In this document: positions 24,674 to 34,062 of the stretch, in pieces
Layout: each line of letters begins with the position of its first letter
Position numbering within the stretch: position 1 is the first letter of the stretch
NCBI GenBank assembly: GCA_016781555.1
Contig: JADDQD010000108.1
Span: forward strand, 833-45,998
Length of the DNA stretch: 45,166 bases
Direction of reading: 5' to 3'
Source of the DNA: Pseudomonadota bacterium
GTDB taxonomy: Bacteria; Pseudomonadota; Alphaproteobacteria; Sphingomonadales; Sphingomonadaceae
Position numbers and translations under genes: made by a program
Notes under the pieces: generated by a model
Told to the model about the DNA's origin: nothing
The model's input: the letters and a program-made list of their open reading frames with translations, nothing else
The model's database searches: none

Positions 24674-26242
24674 ATGCTGAAATCTCTTGTCGCTTTCGCC
24701 CTTCTCCTGGCCGGCATCCATGCGCCGGCCGCCGCCCAGAGCCGCACCGAGATCGAGCGGACGATGAAGCGGGCGACCAGGTTCATGGTCGAGGATCTGG
24801 CGACCAACGGCGGCTATGTCTGGTCCTACCTTCCAGACCGCTCGCGCCGCTGGGGCGAGATCGAGGCGACGCCCAGCATGATCTGGGTCCAGCCTCCGGG
24901 CACGGCGACAATGGGCCACCTCTATCTCGACGCCTATCATGCGACGGGCGATGAATATTATTACGAGGCCGCGGAGAAGGTCGCCGGCGCTCTCATCGCC
25001 GGGCAGCACCGCAGCGGCGGCTGGAACTATTTCATCGACTTTGCCGGCCCGGCCGCGACGCAGCACTGGTACGAGACCACGGGCAAGAATGCCTGGCGCA
25101 TGGAGGAATTCCAGCATTATGCCGACAACGCCACGTTCGACGACATGGGAACGTCGGAGGCCTCGCAGTTCCTCCTCCGCATGTACCTGGAAAAGCGCGA
25201 CGCCAAATACCGCCCGGCGCTCGAACGGGCGATCAATTTCGTCCTCGACAGCCAGTACCCCATCGGCGGCTGGCCGCAGCGCTGGCCCTACGATCCCAAT
25301 TATCCGGCGTACCAGAGCTACATCACGTTCAATGACGACGTTGCCGCGGAGAATGTGAAGTTCCTCCTCATGGCCTACCAGCATGTCGGGGAGAGCCGCG
25401 TGCTCGACGCGATCACGCGCGGCATGAACATTTACCTCCTGACGCAGCAAGGGCCTCCCCAGGCCGGTTGGGCGCTCCAGTACACGCGTGACCTCAAACC
25501 CGCGGCGGCGCGGAGTTACGAGCCGAATGCGCTCCACACCGCATCCACGGCTTCAAACGTCGAGCAGCTGATGAACTTCTACCGCCTGACCGGCGACAGC
25601 CGCTTCCTCGCGCGCATTCCGGAAGCCCTTGCATGGCTCGAATCCGTTCGCCTGCCAGAGCCGCGTCAGGGCCGCGCCTTCCCGACCTTCGTTGAGATCG
25701 GCACCAACCGTCCGATTTACGTGCATCGCCGCGGCTCCAACGTGGTCAACGGGCAATATTATTGGGATTACAGCCCCGAAGCGACGCTCGGCCATTATTC
25801 GGCCTTTCGAAACGTTGACGTCGCCAAGCTCCGCCGTGAGTACGAAGCGCTACGCGCCATGCCAGTCACGCAAGCAACCAAAGGATCGCCGTTGCTCGCG
25901 CACGAGCCCAAGCCGCTTCCGCGCTTTTTCGTGACTGGCGGGATGACGGGCTCGGACCTCAATGCCGGATCGCCGAGCGCCAGCGTGCGCGAGCTCATTC
26001 GCTCCCTGAATGGGCAAGGCTGGTGGCCAACCCCGCTCAAGGCGACCAGCAATCCTTACCGCGGTGCCGGGCCGGCGGAGCCGACGGCGGGCGACTTTCG
26101 CACGACCCAGGTCGGCGATGCCTCGGACACGTCGCCCTACACCACCGACACTCCGGTCACTGGAATTTCGACCTCGGCTTATATCGCGAACATGGCCCGC
26201 CTGATCGAAGCTTTGGCGGGCGGTCAGGCGGCAAAAGACTGA
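24674..26242 (+). CDS. Pectate lyase, PL10 family
   Basis: A 522-residue lyase with an alpha-toroid fold that cleaves polygalacturonate by beta-elimination, giving the unsaturated uronates handled by KduI and KduD. A Sec signal (MLKSLVAFALLLAGIHAPAA) ends at Ala-Gln about residue 21. PL10 character is seen in NGGYVWSYLPDRSRRWGE, TFDDMGTSEASQFLLR, YPIGGWPQRWPYDP, ITFNDDVAAENV and QYYWDYSPEATLGHY. The frame is open 250 bases upstream into the esterase, but ATG 24674 gives the signal peptide. The last 100 residues (after GSDLNAGSPSASVREL) are low in recognisable motif. Confidence 0.87.
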   Translation: MLKSLVAFALLLAGIHAPAAAQSRTEIERTMKRATRFMVEDLATNGGYVWSYLPDRSRRWGEIEATPSMIWVQPPGTATMGHLYLDAYHATGDEYYYEAAEKVAGALIAGQHRSGGWNYFIDFAGPAATQHWYETTGKNAWRMEEFQHYADNATFDDMGTSEASQFLLRMYLEKRDAKYRPALERAINFVLDSQYPIGGWPQRWPYDPNYPAYQSYITFNDDVAAENVKFLLMAYQHVGESRVLDAITRGMNIYLLTQQGPPQAGWALQYTRDLKPAAARSYEPNALHTASTASNVEQLMNFYRLTGDSRFLARIPEALAWLESVRLPEPRQGRAFPTFVEIGTNRPIYVHRRGSNVVNGQYYWDYSPEATLGHYSAFRNVDVAKLRREYEALRAMPVTQATKGSPLLAHEPKPLPRFFVTGGMTGSDLNAGSPSASVRELIRSLNGQGWWPTPLKATSNPYRGAGPAEPTAGDFRTTQVGDASDTSPYTTDTPVTGISTSAYIANMARLIEALAGGQAAKD

Positions 26243-26286
26243 AGGGTAGTTGGGGCGGACCTCGCCTCTCGGAGGCTCAGGATCGG

Positions 26287-27009
26287 CTAACGTCGCTTTC
26301 GAAGGCGCCGCTTCAGCGCCCGCACATCCGGCTTCCACGCCGTTCGGAATAAGAGGTAGAAGCCAGTAATCGCCAACCACATCGTCCCGAAGGCGACGGT
26401 GATGATGAGCGGGTGGTTGAAGCTCGTCCGGCTCAGATAATCCATATTGTGGAGCATCCAGAAGAAGTCCCAGATGCGCCACGTATCGTTGCGGCGCTCG
26501 AGAAGCTGCGCCGTAGAAGCTGAGACATAGTAGCTGCTATTCTCGTCGTCGGCGAAGTCGACGCGCCAGATCGGAAGCTGGTGCTCACGGACGGCGAAGG
26601 TGATTTCCGGAATCTTCCTCACTGCGATGATGTGGCCGTTTCCGGCATAGGCTGCGGCTGCGATGGTTCGTGCAAGCGCCGCATCGACCCGAACCCGCCG
26701 GCCGGATGCGGCGTCAAACAGCATGGTGCCGACCGGGGTCGTGACTTCGAACACGTACCGGCCGAGCAGTGGGCGGACGGCGAAATTAGTGATCGGAATG
26801 TCGTCCAGCTCCCGGCGCAGGATCGGCCAAGCCGAGGCGGCGGACAGCGCGGGAGCCGCCGCTGCCGCTCGGGATGGGCCGCCCGCGACCTCCTTCATGT
26901 CGAGCCAGGCCATCATTGCGCCGCTGAGGCTCCAGATGACGAACTGGAGGCCGATGACGAGGCCGATCCACTTGTGGATGCGGCGGAGCAGGAGGCTCGG
27001 AATCCTCAT
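26287..27009 (-). CDS. PepSY domain membrane protein (second of a pair)
   Basis: A 240-residue inner membrane protein. One helix is at the N-terminus (RIHKWIGLVIGLQFVIWSLS), a PepSY-like extracytoplasmic part follows (residues about 60-180), and a last helix lies near NHPLIITVAFGTMWLAITGF. It resembles PepSY-associated TM proteins, which sometimes act in iron-siderophore reduction. ATG 27009 overlaps the stop of the upstream gene (ATGA); the long frame further upstream is not coding. It is paralogous to its partner: both share the RxxHKW start and a DWRIWDFFWMLHNMDY-type block. It is convergent with PL10. Confidence 0.8.
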   Translation of the reverse strand: MRIPSLLLRRIHKWIGLVIGLQFVIWSLSGAMMAWLDMKEVAGGPSRAAAAAPALSAASAWPILRRELDDIPITNFAVRPLLGRYVFEVTTPVGTMLFDAASGRRVRVDAALARTIAAAAYAGNGHIIAVRKIPEITFAVREHQLPIWRVDFADDENSSYYVSASTAQLLERRNDTWRIWDFFWMLHNMDYLSRTSFNHPLIITVAFGTMWLAITGFYLLFRTAWKPDVRALKRRLRKRR

Positions 27010-27716
27010 TCGCCGCGGGGCTTGCGCCGCCTGTTCGAAAAGCTCCACAGGAGCAGCCAGGCGCCCGAAACCGCCATCAAGAAAGCGGACCAGGTGAACA
27101 GGCGCAGCAGCGTGTTGTTGACGTTCTCGCGCTCTTGGTAGTCCATGATGTGGAGCATCCAGACGAAGTCGAAGATGCGCCACAATTCGTGGCGGCGGGT
27201 GACGAGTTCGCCGGTCTCGGGCGAGAGATAAAGGGTCGGCTTGTTCCAGCCGCCGAACTCGGCGCGCCAGAGCGGGGGCTTGCGTCCCCTGACCTCGCTG
27301 GGAAGATCGCTGACGAGGCTTAGTTTGTCGAGCGGCTCCATCCCTGCGAACCAGAAGGTGGCGAGTTGCCGGATTTGCGCTTCGGACGGCGGCGACAGCC
27401 GCGCGCCGGTTCGTGGATCGACCAGCGTGGCGCCGCTTCTGGACGTGACGATGTAAACGGGCCGGTCCAGCAGCCGGTGAAGCTTCACGGATTGAGCGCC
27501 CGGCACGCTCGCTGCGGCGGCGATGGGATCGCCGAGCTCGCGCGCGGTGATCGGCGTCGCTTCGGGGTGCCGGATGAAATGATCGCCGTGAATGATGTCG
27601 ATGTGAACGGCCGTCATATAGAGGCCGCTCATCGTCCAGATCAGCGCCTGGAAGCCAATCACCAAAGCAAGCCATTTATGCGTTCGCCGGGCGAGCAGGG
27701 GATATGGGACGGACAC
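27006..27716 (-). CDS. PepSY domain membrane protein (first of a pair)
   Basis: A membrane protein of about 236 residues with the same layout as the next gene: RRTHKWLALVIGFQALIWTM, a PepSY-like middle and a last helix (FTWSAFLMAVSGAWLLLWSF). The frame stays open up to 27899, but only GTG 27716 aligns the start with its paralogue; an ATG at 27782 would add 22 residues without a clear ribosome site. The start is therefore uncertain. The 289 bases between this gene and the antiporter gene upstream (27717-28005) hold no other gene I can support and probably contain its promoter. Its function may be in metal or siderophore handling, by family only. Confidence 0.72.
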   Translation of the reverse strand: MSVPYPLLARRTHKWLALVIGFQALIWTMSGLYMTAVHIDIIHGDHFIRHPEATPITARELGDPIAAAASVPGAQSVKLHRLLDRPVYIVTSRSGATLVDPRTGARLSPPSEAQIRQLATFWFAGMEPLDKLSLVSDLPSEVRGRKPPLWRAEFGGWNKPTLYLSPETGELVTRRHELWRIFDFVWMLHIMDYQERENVNNTLLRLFTWSAFLMAVSGAWLLLWSFSNRRRKPRGE

Positions 27717-28005
27717 GTTTCTGTCGAAGCTCCAGCGAAAGGCGGTAAAGTTTAGAGCACAGGCGTCTTGTGGTGAAGCCATGAAGGTGGTTGCGTAGCC
27801 GCAGTTTTCCCGCGAATTGCCAAGTTCGAAGTGCGACGAACTGCGCTCGGGAATGGCGGCAACGGCAATGTACTCGCGAACTCCTCGATCGTCGGCCAAT
27901 GTTCAAACTGTCGGCTGAGGCATGGGTTCGGCCGTCGATCCTGGATTTGCGGAGGCGGCTTGATTTTCCTGCTTGTTGTGGTCGCTCCGCCCAGAAGGAA
28001 GACCC

Positions 28006-29721
28006 TCATTCAGGCGGAAGAGCCCGAAGCTCCGGGTTGAGCTCGGACCGGATGGCCCGGACCCTCGCGAGCGCCTCGCGTGGAGGGACGCCCAAAACCA
28101 TCATCGTCTGCGCTGCAAGTGCGAGGCCCGCCGCCAGATTCTCCGGAAAAATGTGGGTCGCGCCAGCTTCCACCAGGCTCTTCAAGCCAGTGTCGTCGCG
28201 CGTGCTCACGATCACCGGAATTCCGGGCTCCAGGTGCCGGATACGATCCACAAGCTGCTCCAGGCGGCGGCGCTCGTTCAGAAGCGCGACGACAGCGCTT
28301 GCCCGGTGCACTCCGGCCGCTTTCAATTTTCCGGGCCGGGTCACGTCTCCGAACACCACGTGATGGCCCTGGGATTGCGCCTTGCGGAGACGTCCGACAT
28401 CACGCTCCACCGCTACATAGGGCACGCCGCTTGCTTCCAGAGCAGTTGCCACCAACCGCCCCACCGGACCGCAGCCGGCGAGGATGACGTGGTTGGTGAG
28501 CGATCTCGTCCTCGCCACGATCTCCGCCGGTTCGGCGTGATCGGGATCGCCTGAGTGCTCCCGGCCAGCGACCACGGCTGCAATCCGCCCGTTCCACTGG
28601 ACCAGTGCCGGAGCTAGAATTAAGCTAAGTGCTACCGCAGCGAGAACCGGTTGCCCAAATGCGGCGGGGATCAAGCCGCCGGCCAGGGATTGGCTCACGA
28701 TCAGCAAGCTGAATTCGCCGCCATGAGCAAGGATCAGCGCGGTACGCAGAGCAGTCACCCTGTCTGCCCGGTTGAACCGCACCACCGCGAAAACGATCGA
28801 AAACTTCACGAGGACCAGCAGCATCAATGCGGCGGCCGTGATCACCGGTTCGCGCGCCACCAGCGCCAGGTCGATGGTGGTGCCTATCGTCAGGAAGAAC
28901 AGGCCGAGAAGGAGATCGCGGAACGGCCTTATCTCCTCCTCGAGCTGGTGCCGGAAGTCGCTTTCGCCGACCATCATGCCGACGATGAAAGCACCTATCG
29001 GAAGGGAGAGGGCCAGTTGTTCGGCTGCAAAGGCAGTCGTCAGGATCAGGAGAACAGTGCTCAGCAGGAAAACTTCGTTCGAAGCCGACCGCGCGGTCCA
29101 CGCGAGAAGCCGCCCGACCGTCGGCCGGGCGAGCAAAGCTACGACGAGGAAGGCGCCGACCATCGCGGTAACTCTCGCAATCGTCCGGAGCGGATCGGCG
29201 TCGCCTTGGTGGCCAAGCGCTGCGACAATCGCCAGGAGCGGCAACGCGGCGAAATCCTGAAACACAAGGAAGCCGGTGGCGAGCACCCCGTGGTGGCTGG
29301 TCGACTCGTCCTGATCGAGCATCTGCTTGTGAACGATGGCGGTCGACGACATGGCTATGGCAAAACCGACGAGCAGGCTCGGCAACAGCGGAGCGCCGAG
29401 GCTCAGGCCGACCAAAGCCGCCACCAGTGCGGTGATGCCGACTTGCAGGCTGCCGAGCCCGAACACGACCTTCCGTGCAGCGACCATCCTCGGCCACGAA
29501 AATTCGAGGCCGACCACAAACATGAGGAGGGCGACGCCGAGCTCCCCTAGCAGGTGAATGCCTTCGGCGTGGGGAACCAAGTTCAACCCTCGCGGTCCAA
29601 CCAACAGGCCGGCGGCGAGGTAGCCGACGATCGGAGAAAATCGAAGCCTGACCACGACCGCCACCAGAGCGAACGCAGCCAAAGCGAGGATCAGCGCATC
29701 AAGTAGAAGATGGTGCGGCAT
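28006..29721 (-). CDS. Kef-type cation/proton antiporter (CPA2) with RCK_N domain
   Basis: A 571-residue inner membrane protein. Residues 1-385 hold about 12 helices of the CPA2 antiporter (FSPIVGYLAAGLLVGPRGL, VFQDFAALPLLAIV, LPIGAFIVGMMVGES). The C-terminal 150 residues form a TrkA-N/RCK Rossmann domain starting at HVILAGCGPVGRLVATALE. Proteins of this kind exchange K+ for H+ and are gated by nucleotide or glutathione adducts. The sequence does not decide between KefB, KefC and other CPA2 members. ATG at 29721. It is a stand-alone gene with the same direction as the PepSY pair. Confidence 0.88.
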   Translation of the reverse strand: MPHHLLLDALILALAAFALVAVVVRLRFSPIVGYLAAGLLVGPRGLNLVPHAEGIHLLGELGVALLMFVVGLEFSWPRMVAARKVVFGLGSLQVGITALVAALVGLSLGAPLLPSLLVGFAIAMSSTAIVHKQMLDQDESTSHHGVLATGFLVFQDFAALPLLAIVAALGHQGDADPLRTIARVTAMVGAFLVVALLARPTVGRLLAWTARSASNEVFLLSTVLLILTTAFAAEQLALSLPIGAFIVGMMVGESDFRHQLEEEIRPFRDLLLGLFFLTIGTTIDLALVAREPVITAAALMLLVLVKFSIVFAVVRFNRADRVTALRTALILAHGGEFSLLIVSQSLAGGLIPAAFGQPVLAAVALSLILAPALVQWNGRIAAVVAGREHSGDPDHAEPAEIVARTRSLTNHVILAGCGPVGRLVATALEASGVPYVAVERDVGRLRKAQSQGHHVVFGDVTRPGKLKAAGVHRASAVVALLNERRRLEQLVDRIRHLEPGIPVIVSTRDDTGLKSLVEAGATHIFPENLAAGLALAAQTMMVLGVPPREALARVRAIRSELNPELRALPPE

Positions 29722-30034
29722 CGACTTTTAAAGCCATTGTCGGCGATCCAGGTTGCCTATGACGGCTAATTGGGGAGCGAAAGCACCGGTCGGCGGACCT
29801 CGCCCGACCATTCAGGGGCGTTACCCCTAGCTTGACGGGCCAGCAACGCGTCAGCGATTCCGGGCTACTACCGACGTGGAGCTTTTCAACAGCTGTCTCG
29901 GCCAATGATTGCTGCGCGATGTTCCCTCGCCTGAGGGCGCGAATCCGGACCTGCCTGGAGCGCCTCCGAAGGGTTGAACCGCACCGCGCCTGTTCATAAC
30001 TTGGGCGAGCGTCAGCACAGCCGGCACCAGAGAG
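29722..30034. other. Intergenic region between antiporter and epimerase-fusion genes
   Basis: 313 bases without a supported gene. Two small hairpins are visible: GGTCGG (29788-29793) with CCGACC (29804-29809), and AGGGG (29814-29818) with CCCCT (29824-29828). Neither has a T tract. The region must contain the divergent promoters of both neighbours, but I cannot place them with confidence. Confidence 0.5.
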
Positions 30035-32509
30035 ATGTCCGTTGAAACCGCAAAACCGCTTCTGCTGATCACCGGTGCGGCCGGCAATCTCGGCCGCTCC
30101 ATCGCTGCTGCGCTCACTGACCGCTACCAAATAGTGGGACTCGACCGGGCGGGCGAGGGCCTGAATTTCCCGCTGATCCCGATCGACCTTGCCTCGGACC
30201 AGTCGGTCGCGGCGGCAATGGCGCTCGTGCGCGAGCGCTACGGCCCGCATATCGCCTCCGTGCTCCATCTCGCGGCTTATTTCGACTTTTCCGGCGAGGA
30301 CAAGCCGCTTTACGAGACGGTCAACGTGGAGGGAACGCGGCGCCTGCTGCGCGCCCTTCAAGGCTTCGAGGTCGAGCAGTTCGTCTATTCGAGCACGATG
30401 CTCGTCCACGCTCCGTGCAGGCCGGGCGAGCGGATCGATGAGGATTGGCCCATCGAACCGCGCTGGGCCTACCCCAAATCCAAGGCCCGCGCCGAGCAGG
30501 TGATCCGGGAGGGGCATGGCGCCATCCCTTATGCCATTCTCCGCTTCGCCGGCGTCTACGACGAAGAGACCGCTGTCCCGACGCTCGCAAACCAGATCGC
30601 GCGCATCTACGAGCGCGATTTCGAAAGCTATTTCTATTCGGGTTCGACTTTGGTCGGTCAGTCGATGCTCCACCGCGAGGACCTCATCGAAGCGATCCGC
30701 CTGACGATCGAGCGGCGGTACGAGCTGCCTCCTGAGACCGAGCTGCTGATCGGTGAGCCCGACGCGCTTGGCTACGACGCACTCCAGGACGAGATTGGCT
30801 ACCTGATCCACGGCACCGAAGACTGGCCAACTCTCCGGGTGCCAAAACCCGTGGCGGCAGCGGGGGTGTGGGCGCAATACAAGCTCGAGCCCGTTATTCC
30901 GGACGCGTTCGACCAGGGTGAGCGGCCGTTCATCCGGCCCTTCATGATCAGCCTCTCCGACGATCATTATGCCTTGGATATCGGCCTGGCTGAGCGGCTG
31001 CTCGGCTGGGAGCCGCGGCACCGGCTGAAGGACGAACTGCCGAAGATGATCGCCGCGCTGAAGCGGGCCCCCCTCGGCTGGTACAAGCGCAACGCTATCA
31101 CCCCACCTACCTCGCTCGCCGAAGCGGCTGAAGTGGGCGAAGATCCCGAGCAGCTCCGCACGCGCAACGAAACGCGCTACCGGGCCGAACATGCCGGCGC
31201 GCGCTGGGCGCATTTCACCAATATGATGCTCGGCACCTGGCTCGTCACTCAGCCGCCGCTGATCGGGCTCACTGAGCCTCTGCTCCGCTGGACGGAGATC
31301 GGTGCGGGCGCCCTGCTTATTCTTTTCGCTGGCTTTTCGCTGAGCTGGCGCCTGGCCTGGTGGCGCTGGGCCTCCGCTGCGGTCGGCGCCGTGATCATGG
31401 CCGCGCCTTTCCTATTCTGGACCGGAAACGCCACGGCTTACCTTTCAGACACCCTCGTGGGCATGCTGATCTTCGGCTTCGCCGTCTGCACCAAACCCGA
31501 ACCCGGCCCTTCGGCACTCGCGCGGATGACGGGGCCCCAGATTCCGCCCGGCTGGGACTATAATCCCTCCAGCTGGACGCAGCGAATTCCGATCATCGCG
31601 CTCGCCCTCATCGGCCTCTACGTCTCGCGATATCTCGCCGCCTACCAGCTCGGCCACATCGACGACGTATGGGAACCCTTCTTCAAGGGTAGCGCGGCGG
31701 ACCCGCAGAACGGCACCGAAGAGATCATCACCAGCCATGTCTCCGAAGCCTGGCCGGTCTCGGACGCGGCGCTCGGCGGATATACCTATGCGCTCGAGAT
31801 CCTCACCGGCATCGTAGGGTCGAGGGCGCGGTGGCGGACTATGCCCTGGCTCGTCTTCCTGTTCGGGCTGATGATCGCACCGCTGGGCGTCGTCTCCATC
31901 TTCTTCATCATCATTCAGCCGATCGAGATCGGAACATGGAGCACGCTCGCGCTGATCGGCGCGGCGGCGATGCTGATCCAGATCCCCTACTCGCTCGATG
32001 AACTCATCGCGGTGGTGCAATTCCTCCGCCGCCGGGCACGCGCGGGCAAGAGCATCCTTCGTGTCTTCCTCTTCGGCGATACGGACGAGGGAGGACGGCC
32101 TGCCGGCGCGCCACGTGAGTTCGACCGCGGTCCAGGCGCCATCCTCGCCGACATGGTGTCCGGCGGCGTGAGCCTGCCTTGGAACCTGGCGCTCGCAGCG
32201 GCGATAGCGCTGTCGCTTCTGTTTACGCGCCTTACCTTCGGCGCCGAGCCCGCCATGGCGAATTGGGACCATCTGATCGGCTCGCTGGCGCTGACGACGA
32301 TCTCAATAGCGGCCGCCGAGGTCGCCAGAGCCGCGCGATTTCTACTCATTCCGCTGGGCATTGCGCTGTGCGTCACGCCCTTCTTGGCGGACGCAAGCAC
32401 GTTGCACCTCGTAGCCAATATTCTATGCGGCGCCGCTCTCATCCTGCTCAGCATCAGGCGCGGGCGTGTCAGGTGTCGCTATGGGACATGGAACCGGTTC
32501 CTCGTTTGA
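30035..32509 (+). CDS. Fusion: NAD-dependent epimerase + SPW-like + VKOR-like membrane domain
   Basis: An 824-residue three-part protein. Residues 1-350 are an extended SDR epimerase: LITGAAGNLGRSIAAAL, the YPKSKARAEQ catalytic Tyr and Lys, and ILRFAGVYDEE. Residues 395-495 form a four-helix segment starting HFTNMMLGTWLVTQPPLIG that matches the SPW repeat pattern (W-rich, LGxWL). Residues 515-700 resemble the integral-membrane vitamin K epoxide reductase fold in layout (YVSRYLAAYQLGHIDDVWEP, RWRTMPWLVFLFGLMIAPLG). Where redox-active members carry CxxC, this protein reads EIGTWSTLALIGAAA, so both cysteines appear to be missing. A further hydrophobic C-terminus follows. The substrate is unknown. 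ATG 30035 has only a weak ribosome site (GAGAG). Confidence 0.78.
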   Translation: MSVETAKPLLLITGAAGNLGRSIAAALTDRYQIVGLDRAGEGLNFPLIPIDLASDQSVAAAMALVRERYGPHIASVLHLAAYFDFSGEDKPLYETVNVEGTRRLLRALQGFEVEQFVYSSTMLVHAPCRPGERIDEDWPIEPRWAYPKSKARAEQVIREGHGAIPYAILRFAGVYDEETAVPTLANQIARIYERDFESYFYSGSTLVGQSMLHREDLIEAIRLTIERRYELPPETELLIGEPDALGYDALQDEIGYLIHGTEDWPTLRVPKPVAAAGVWAQYKLEPVIPDAFDQGERPFIRPFMISLSDDHYALDIGLAERLLGWEPRHRLKDELPKMIAALKRAPLGWYKRNAITPPTSLAEAAEVGEDPEQLRTRNETRYRAEHAGARWAHFTNMMLGTWLVTQPPLIGLTEPLLRWTEIGAGALLILFAGFSLSWRLAWWRWASAAVGAVIMAAPFLFWTGNATAYLSDTLVGMLIFGFAVCTKPEPGPSALARMTGPQIPPGWDYNPSSWTQRIPIIALALIGLYVSRYLAAYQLGHIDDVWEPFFKGSAADPQNGTEEIITSHVSEAWPVSDAALGGYTYALEILTGIVGSRARWRTMPWLVFLFGLMIAPLGVVSIFFIIIQPIEIGTWSTLALIGAAAMLIQIPYSLDELIAVVQFLRRRARAGKSILRVFLFGDTDEGGRPAGAPREFDRGPGAILADMVSGGVSLPWNLALAAAIALSLLFTRLTFGAEPAMANWDHLIGSLALTTISIAAAEVARAARFLLIPLGIALCVTPFLADASTLHLVANILCGAALILLSIRRGRVRCRYGTWNRFLV

Positions 32510-32783
32510 ACCCCCGACGCGAAATCCGGTTGATGGGGCATTCTGCGACCATCAAGGATGTCGGCATTCTATTTCCGGTAGGAGCGCAACAATAACCCAG
32601 ACCCGGAAGCCTCGACAAGGCGGTAGATCATCTCTCCAAACGGCATGAGAGCCGACGAGGAGGTAACGTCCGCAAGGGTTCCAATGCCGACATAGCCGAC
32701 AGCGTAACGCAAGAGGTCAAAGAGAGGCTGGTGGAGCCGCAGCCCGCGCCGCTCGTTGAAGGCGGGGACTGAGGAGATAAGGT
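32510..32783. other. Intergenic region with a start-less reading frame
   Basis: A plus-strand frame is open from 32596 to a TGA at 32770-32772 and reads as a charged, amphipathic peptide (LDKAVDHLSKRHES, ADIADSVTQEVKERL). It has no good start codon and no ribosome site, so it may be a gene remnant. Nothing else is recognisable here. Confidence 0.35.
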
Positions 32784-33044
32784 GTGCGACTGTTTATAGC
32801 GTGTTCCCTTCTGAGCCTAGCGGCGTGCAATGTCGATACCGATGCGACAAACGAGCAGGTCACCCTCGAATACAACAAGCAGCAAATCAGGGATGGGGCC
32901 GTGAAGGCCCGTCGGACTGCCAAGGAGGTAGCTTCAGGCTTGGGCAACGTCGCCGCAACTACCGGAAGGGCAATCAAAAACGAAGTTGGAGACGTGGACG
33001 TCGATGTGGATGTGAAGCGCACCCGTCCCACTAAAACCGAGTGA
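32784..33044 (+). CDS. Small putative lipoprotein
   Basis: An 86-residue protein of unknown function. The GTG start at 32784 follows GGAGATAAGG with good spacing. The N-terminus MRLFIACSLLSLAACN has a lipobox ending in the Cys at residue 15. The rest is charged and helical, and ends in an acidic alternating stretch (VGDVDVDVDVKRT). It is the only gene between the epimerase fusion and the glycosylase on this strand. No family is recognised. Confidence 0.65.
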   Translation: MRLFIACSLLSLAACNVDTDATNEQVTLEYNKQQIRDGAVKARRTAKEVASGLGNVAATTGRAIKNEVGDVDVDVDVKRTRPTKTE

Positions 33045-33060
33045 CATCCTCCGCTTCAGA

Positions 33061-33088
33061 GCGCCCGCGTAACCATCTCGGCGGGCGC
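33061..33088. terminator. Hairpin downstream of the small lipoprotein gene
   Basis: GCGCCCGC (33061-33068) pairs fully with GCGGGCGC (33081-33088) around a 12-base loop, 17 bases after the lipoprotein stop. There is no T tract, so it may be a rho-independent terminator of weak type or only an RNA end-stabilising hairpin. Confidence 0.4.
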
Positions 33089-33323
33089 GCCGTGGCAACC
33101 GATTGCGCACCTATAGCGGCTACAGTTTCCCGCCGGCGGACTATGGCCGAGCGTACATTGGTTAGTAGAGTGGCATCTGATCGGCGCGCAAGCGGCCGGC
33201 GCGAAGCCTCAGATTGGGCTTTGCAGGTTCAGAGCGGCGGTCGAGCGATCGACGTGAGGGTAAGCGGCGCCGCGTTGATAGTGGCAGCTGACTCGAGCTG
33301 ATCCAAAAGACGCCCGAGTAGAT

Positions 33324-33917
33324 TCATGCAAGGGGAGCGGCGGCGGCATTATAGAAGTGCCACGCGAAGATCGCGAGTGCGCCTCGGTGCGGGCGCCAAG
33401 CTTCTGAGACTTCCCGCAGCAGTCGCTCGCTCGGCTTTTGGGGTAGCCCCAGTATTCGCCCCATCGCGATTTGAACGGCAAGGTCGCCCGCTGGCCAGAC
33501 ATCGGGGCGTCCTTCGGCGAACAGGAGGTAGATTTCGGCCGACCACCGGCCGATGCCTTTGATGCGCACGAGTTCGGTGATCGCGGCCTCGTCGCCTTCC
33601 GGAAGATTATGAAGGTCGAGCCGGCCCGAGACGACTTCCGAGGCAAGGCTTCGCGCGTAGCTCATCTTCTGGCGCGACAGCCCGGCGGCACGAAGCAGTT
33701 CGTCGCCCGCGGCCGCCATTGAAGCGGGATCCTCCACGCGCTCCAAAGCCGCTGCGAGCTTCGTCCACATCGCACGGGCCGATGCGAGGCTGACTTGCTG
33801 GCCTACAATGGTGCGCAGCAGCGTCACGTACCCCGCCGGATTCTCGCGCGGCTCCGGATAACCGGAAGTGGCAAGGGCTGCGGCGATGCGGGGGTCGCGG
33901 TCGGCTAGAGCGTTCAT
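33324..33917 (-). CDS. DNA-3-methyladenine glycosylase, AlkA/HhH-GPD type
   Basis: A 197-residue base-excision glycosylase that removes alkylated purines from DNA. The helix-hairpin-helix and GPD-type motif is visible: LVRIKGIGRWSAEIYLL followed by RPDVWPAGD with the catalytic Asp. TIVGQQVSLASARAMW is the usual N-terminal helix of the family. ATG 33917 follows GGAGG at 5 bases; the frame stays open far upstream (to 34364) but that part is antisense to the ferredoxin gene. It is a stand-alone gene. Confidence 0.88.
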   Translation of the reverse strand: MNALADRDPRIAAALATSGYPEPRENPAGYVTLLRTIVGQQVSLASARAMWTKLAAALERVEDPASMAAAGDELLRAAGLSRQKMSYARSLASEVVSGRLDLHNLPEGDEAAITELVRIKGIGRWSAEIYLLFAEGRPDVWPAGDLAVQIAMGRILGLPQKPSERLLREVSEAWRPHRGALAIFAWHFYNAAAAPLA

Positions 33918-34062
33918 CGCCGCCTCCAGACGTTCAGCGGCTATTCCAGGCAACGACGCTCCTCCGCTTGCTTGCTTTGCCGGACCAGCCCTAGCATAGG
34001 TCAGGGCCGAGCAAAGGACCCGCGTTCGAACCGGCCCTTTTGACTCGTTAAGAGGGAGCATC

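Noticed and set aside
29699-31213. 504-residue leftward open frame over the start of the epimerase fusion
   Set aside because: It lies antisense to clear epimerase coding sequence, has no recognisable domain and is explained by GC-rich codon bias.
32466-32648. Short frame overlapping the end of the epimerase fusion
   Set aside because: It has no ribosome site and no motif, and differs from the start-less frame noted in the gap.
33041-33301. 86-residue open frame after the small lipoprotein
   Set aside because: It has no ribosome site, no hydrophobic or domain pattern and covers a hairpin; coding is not supported.
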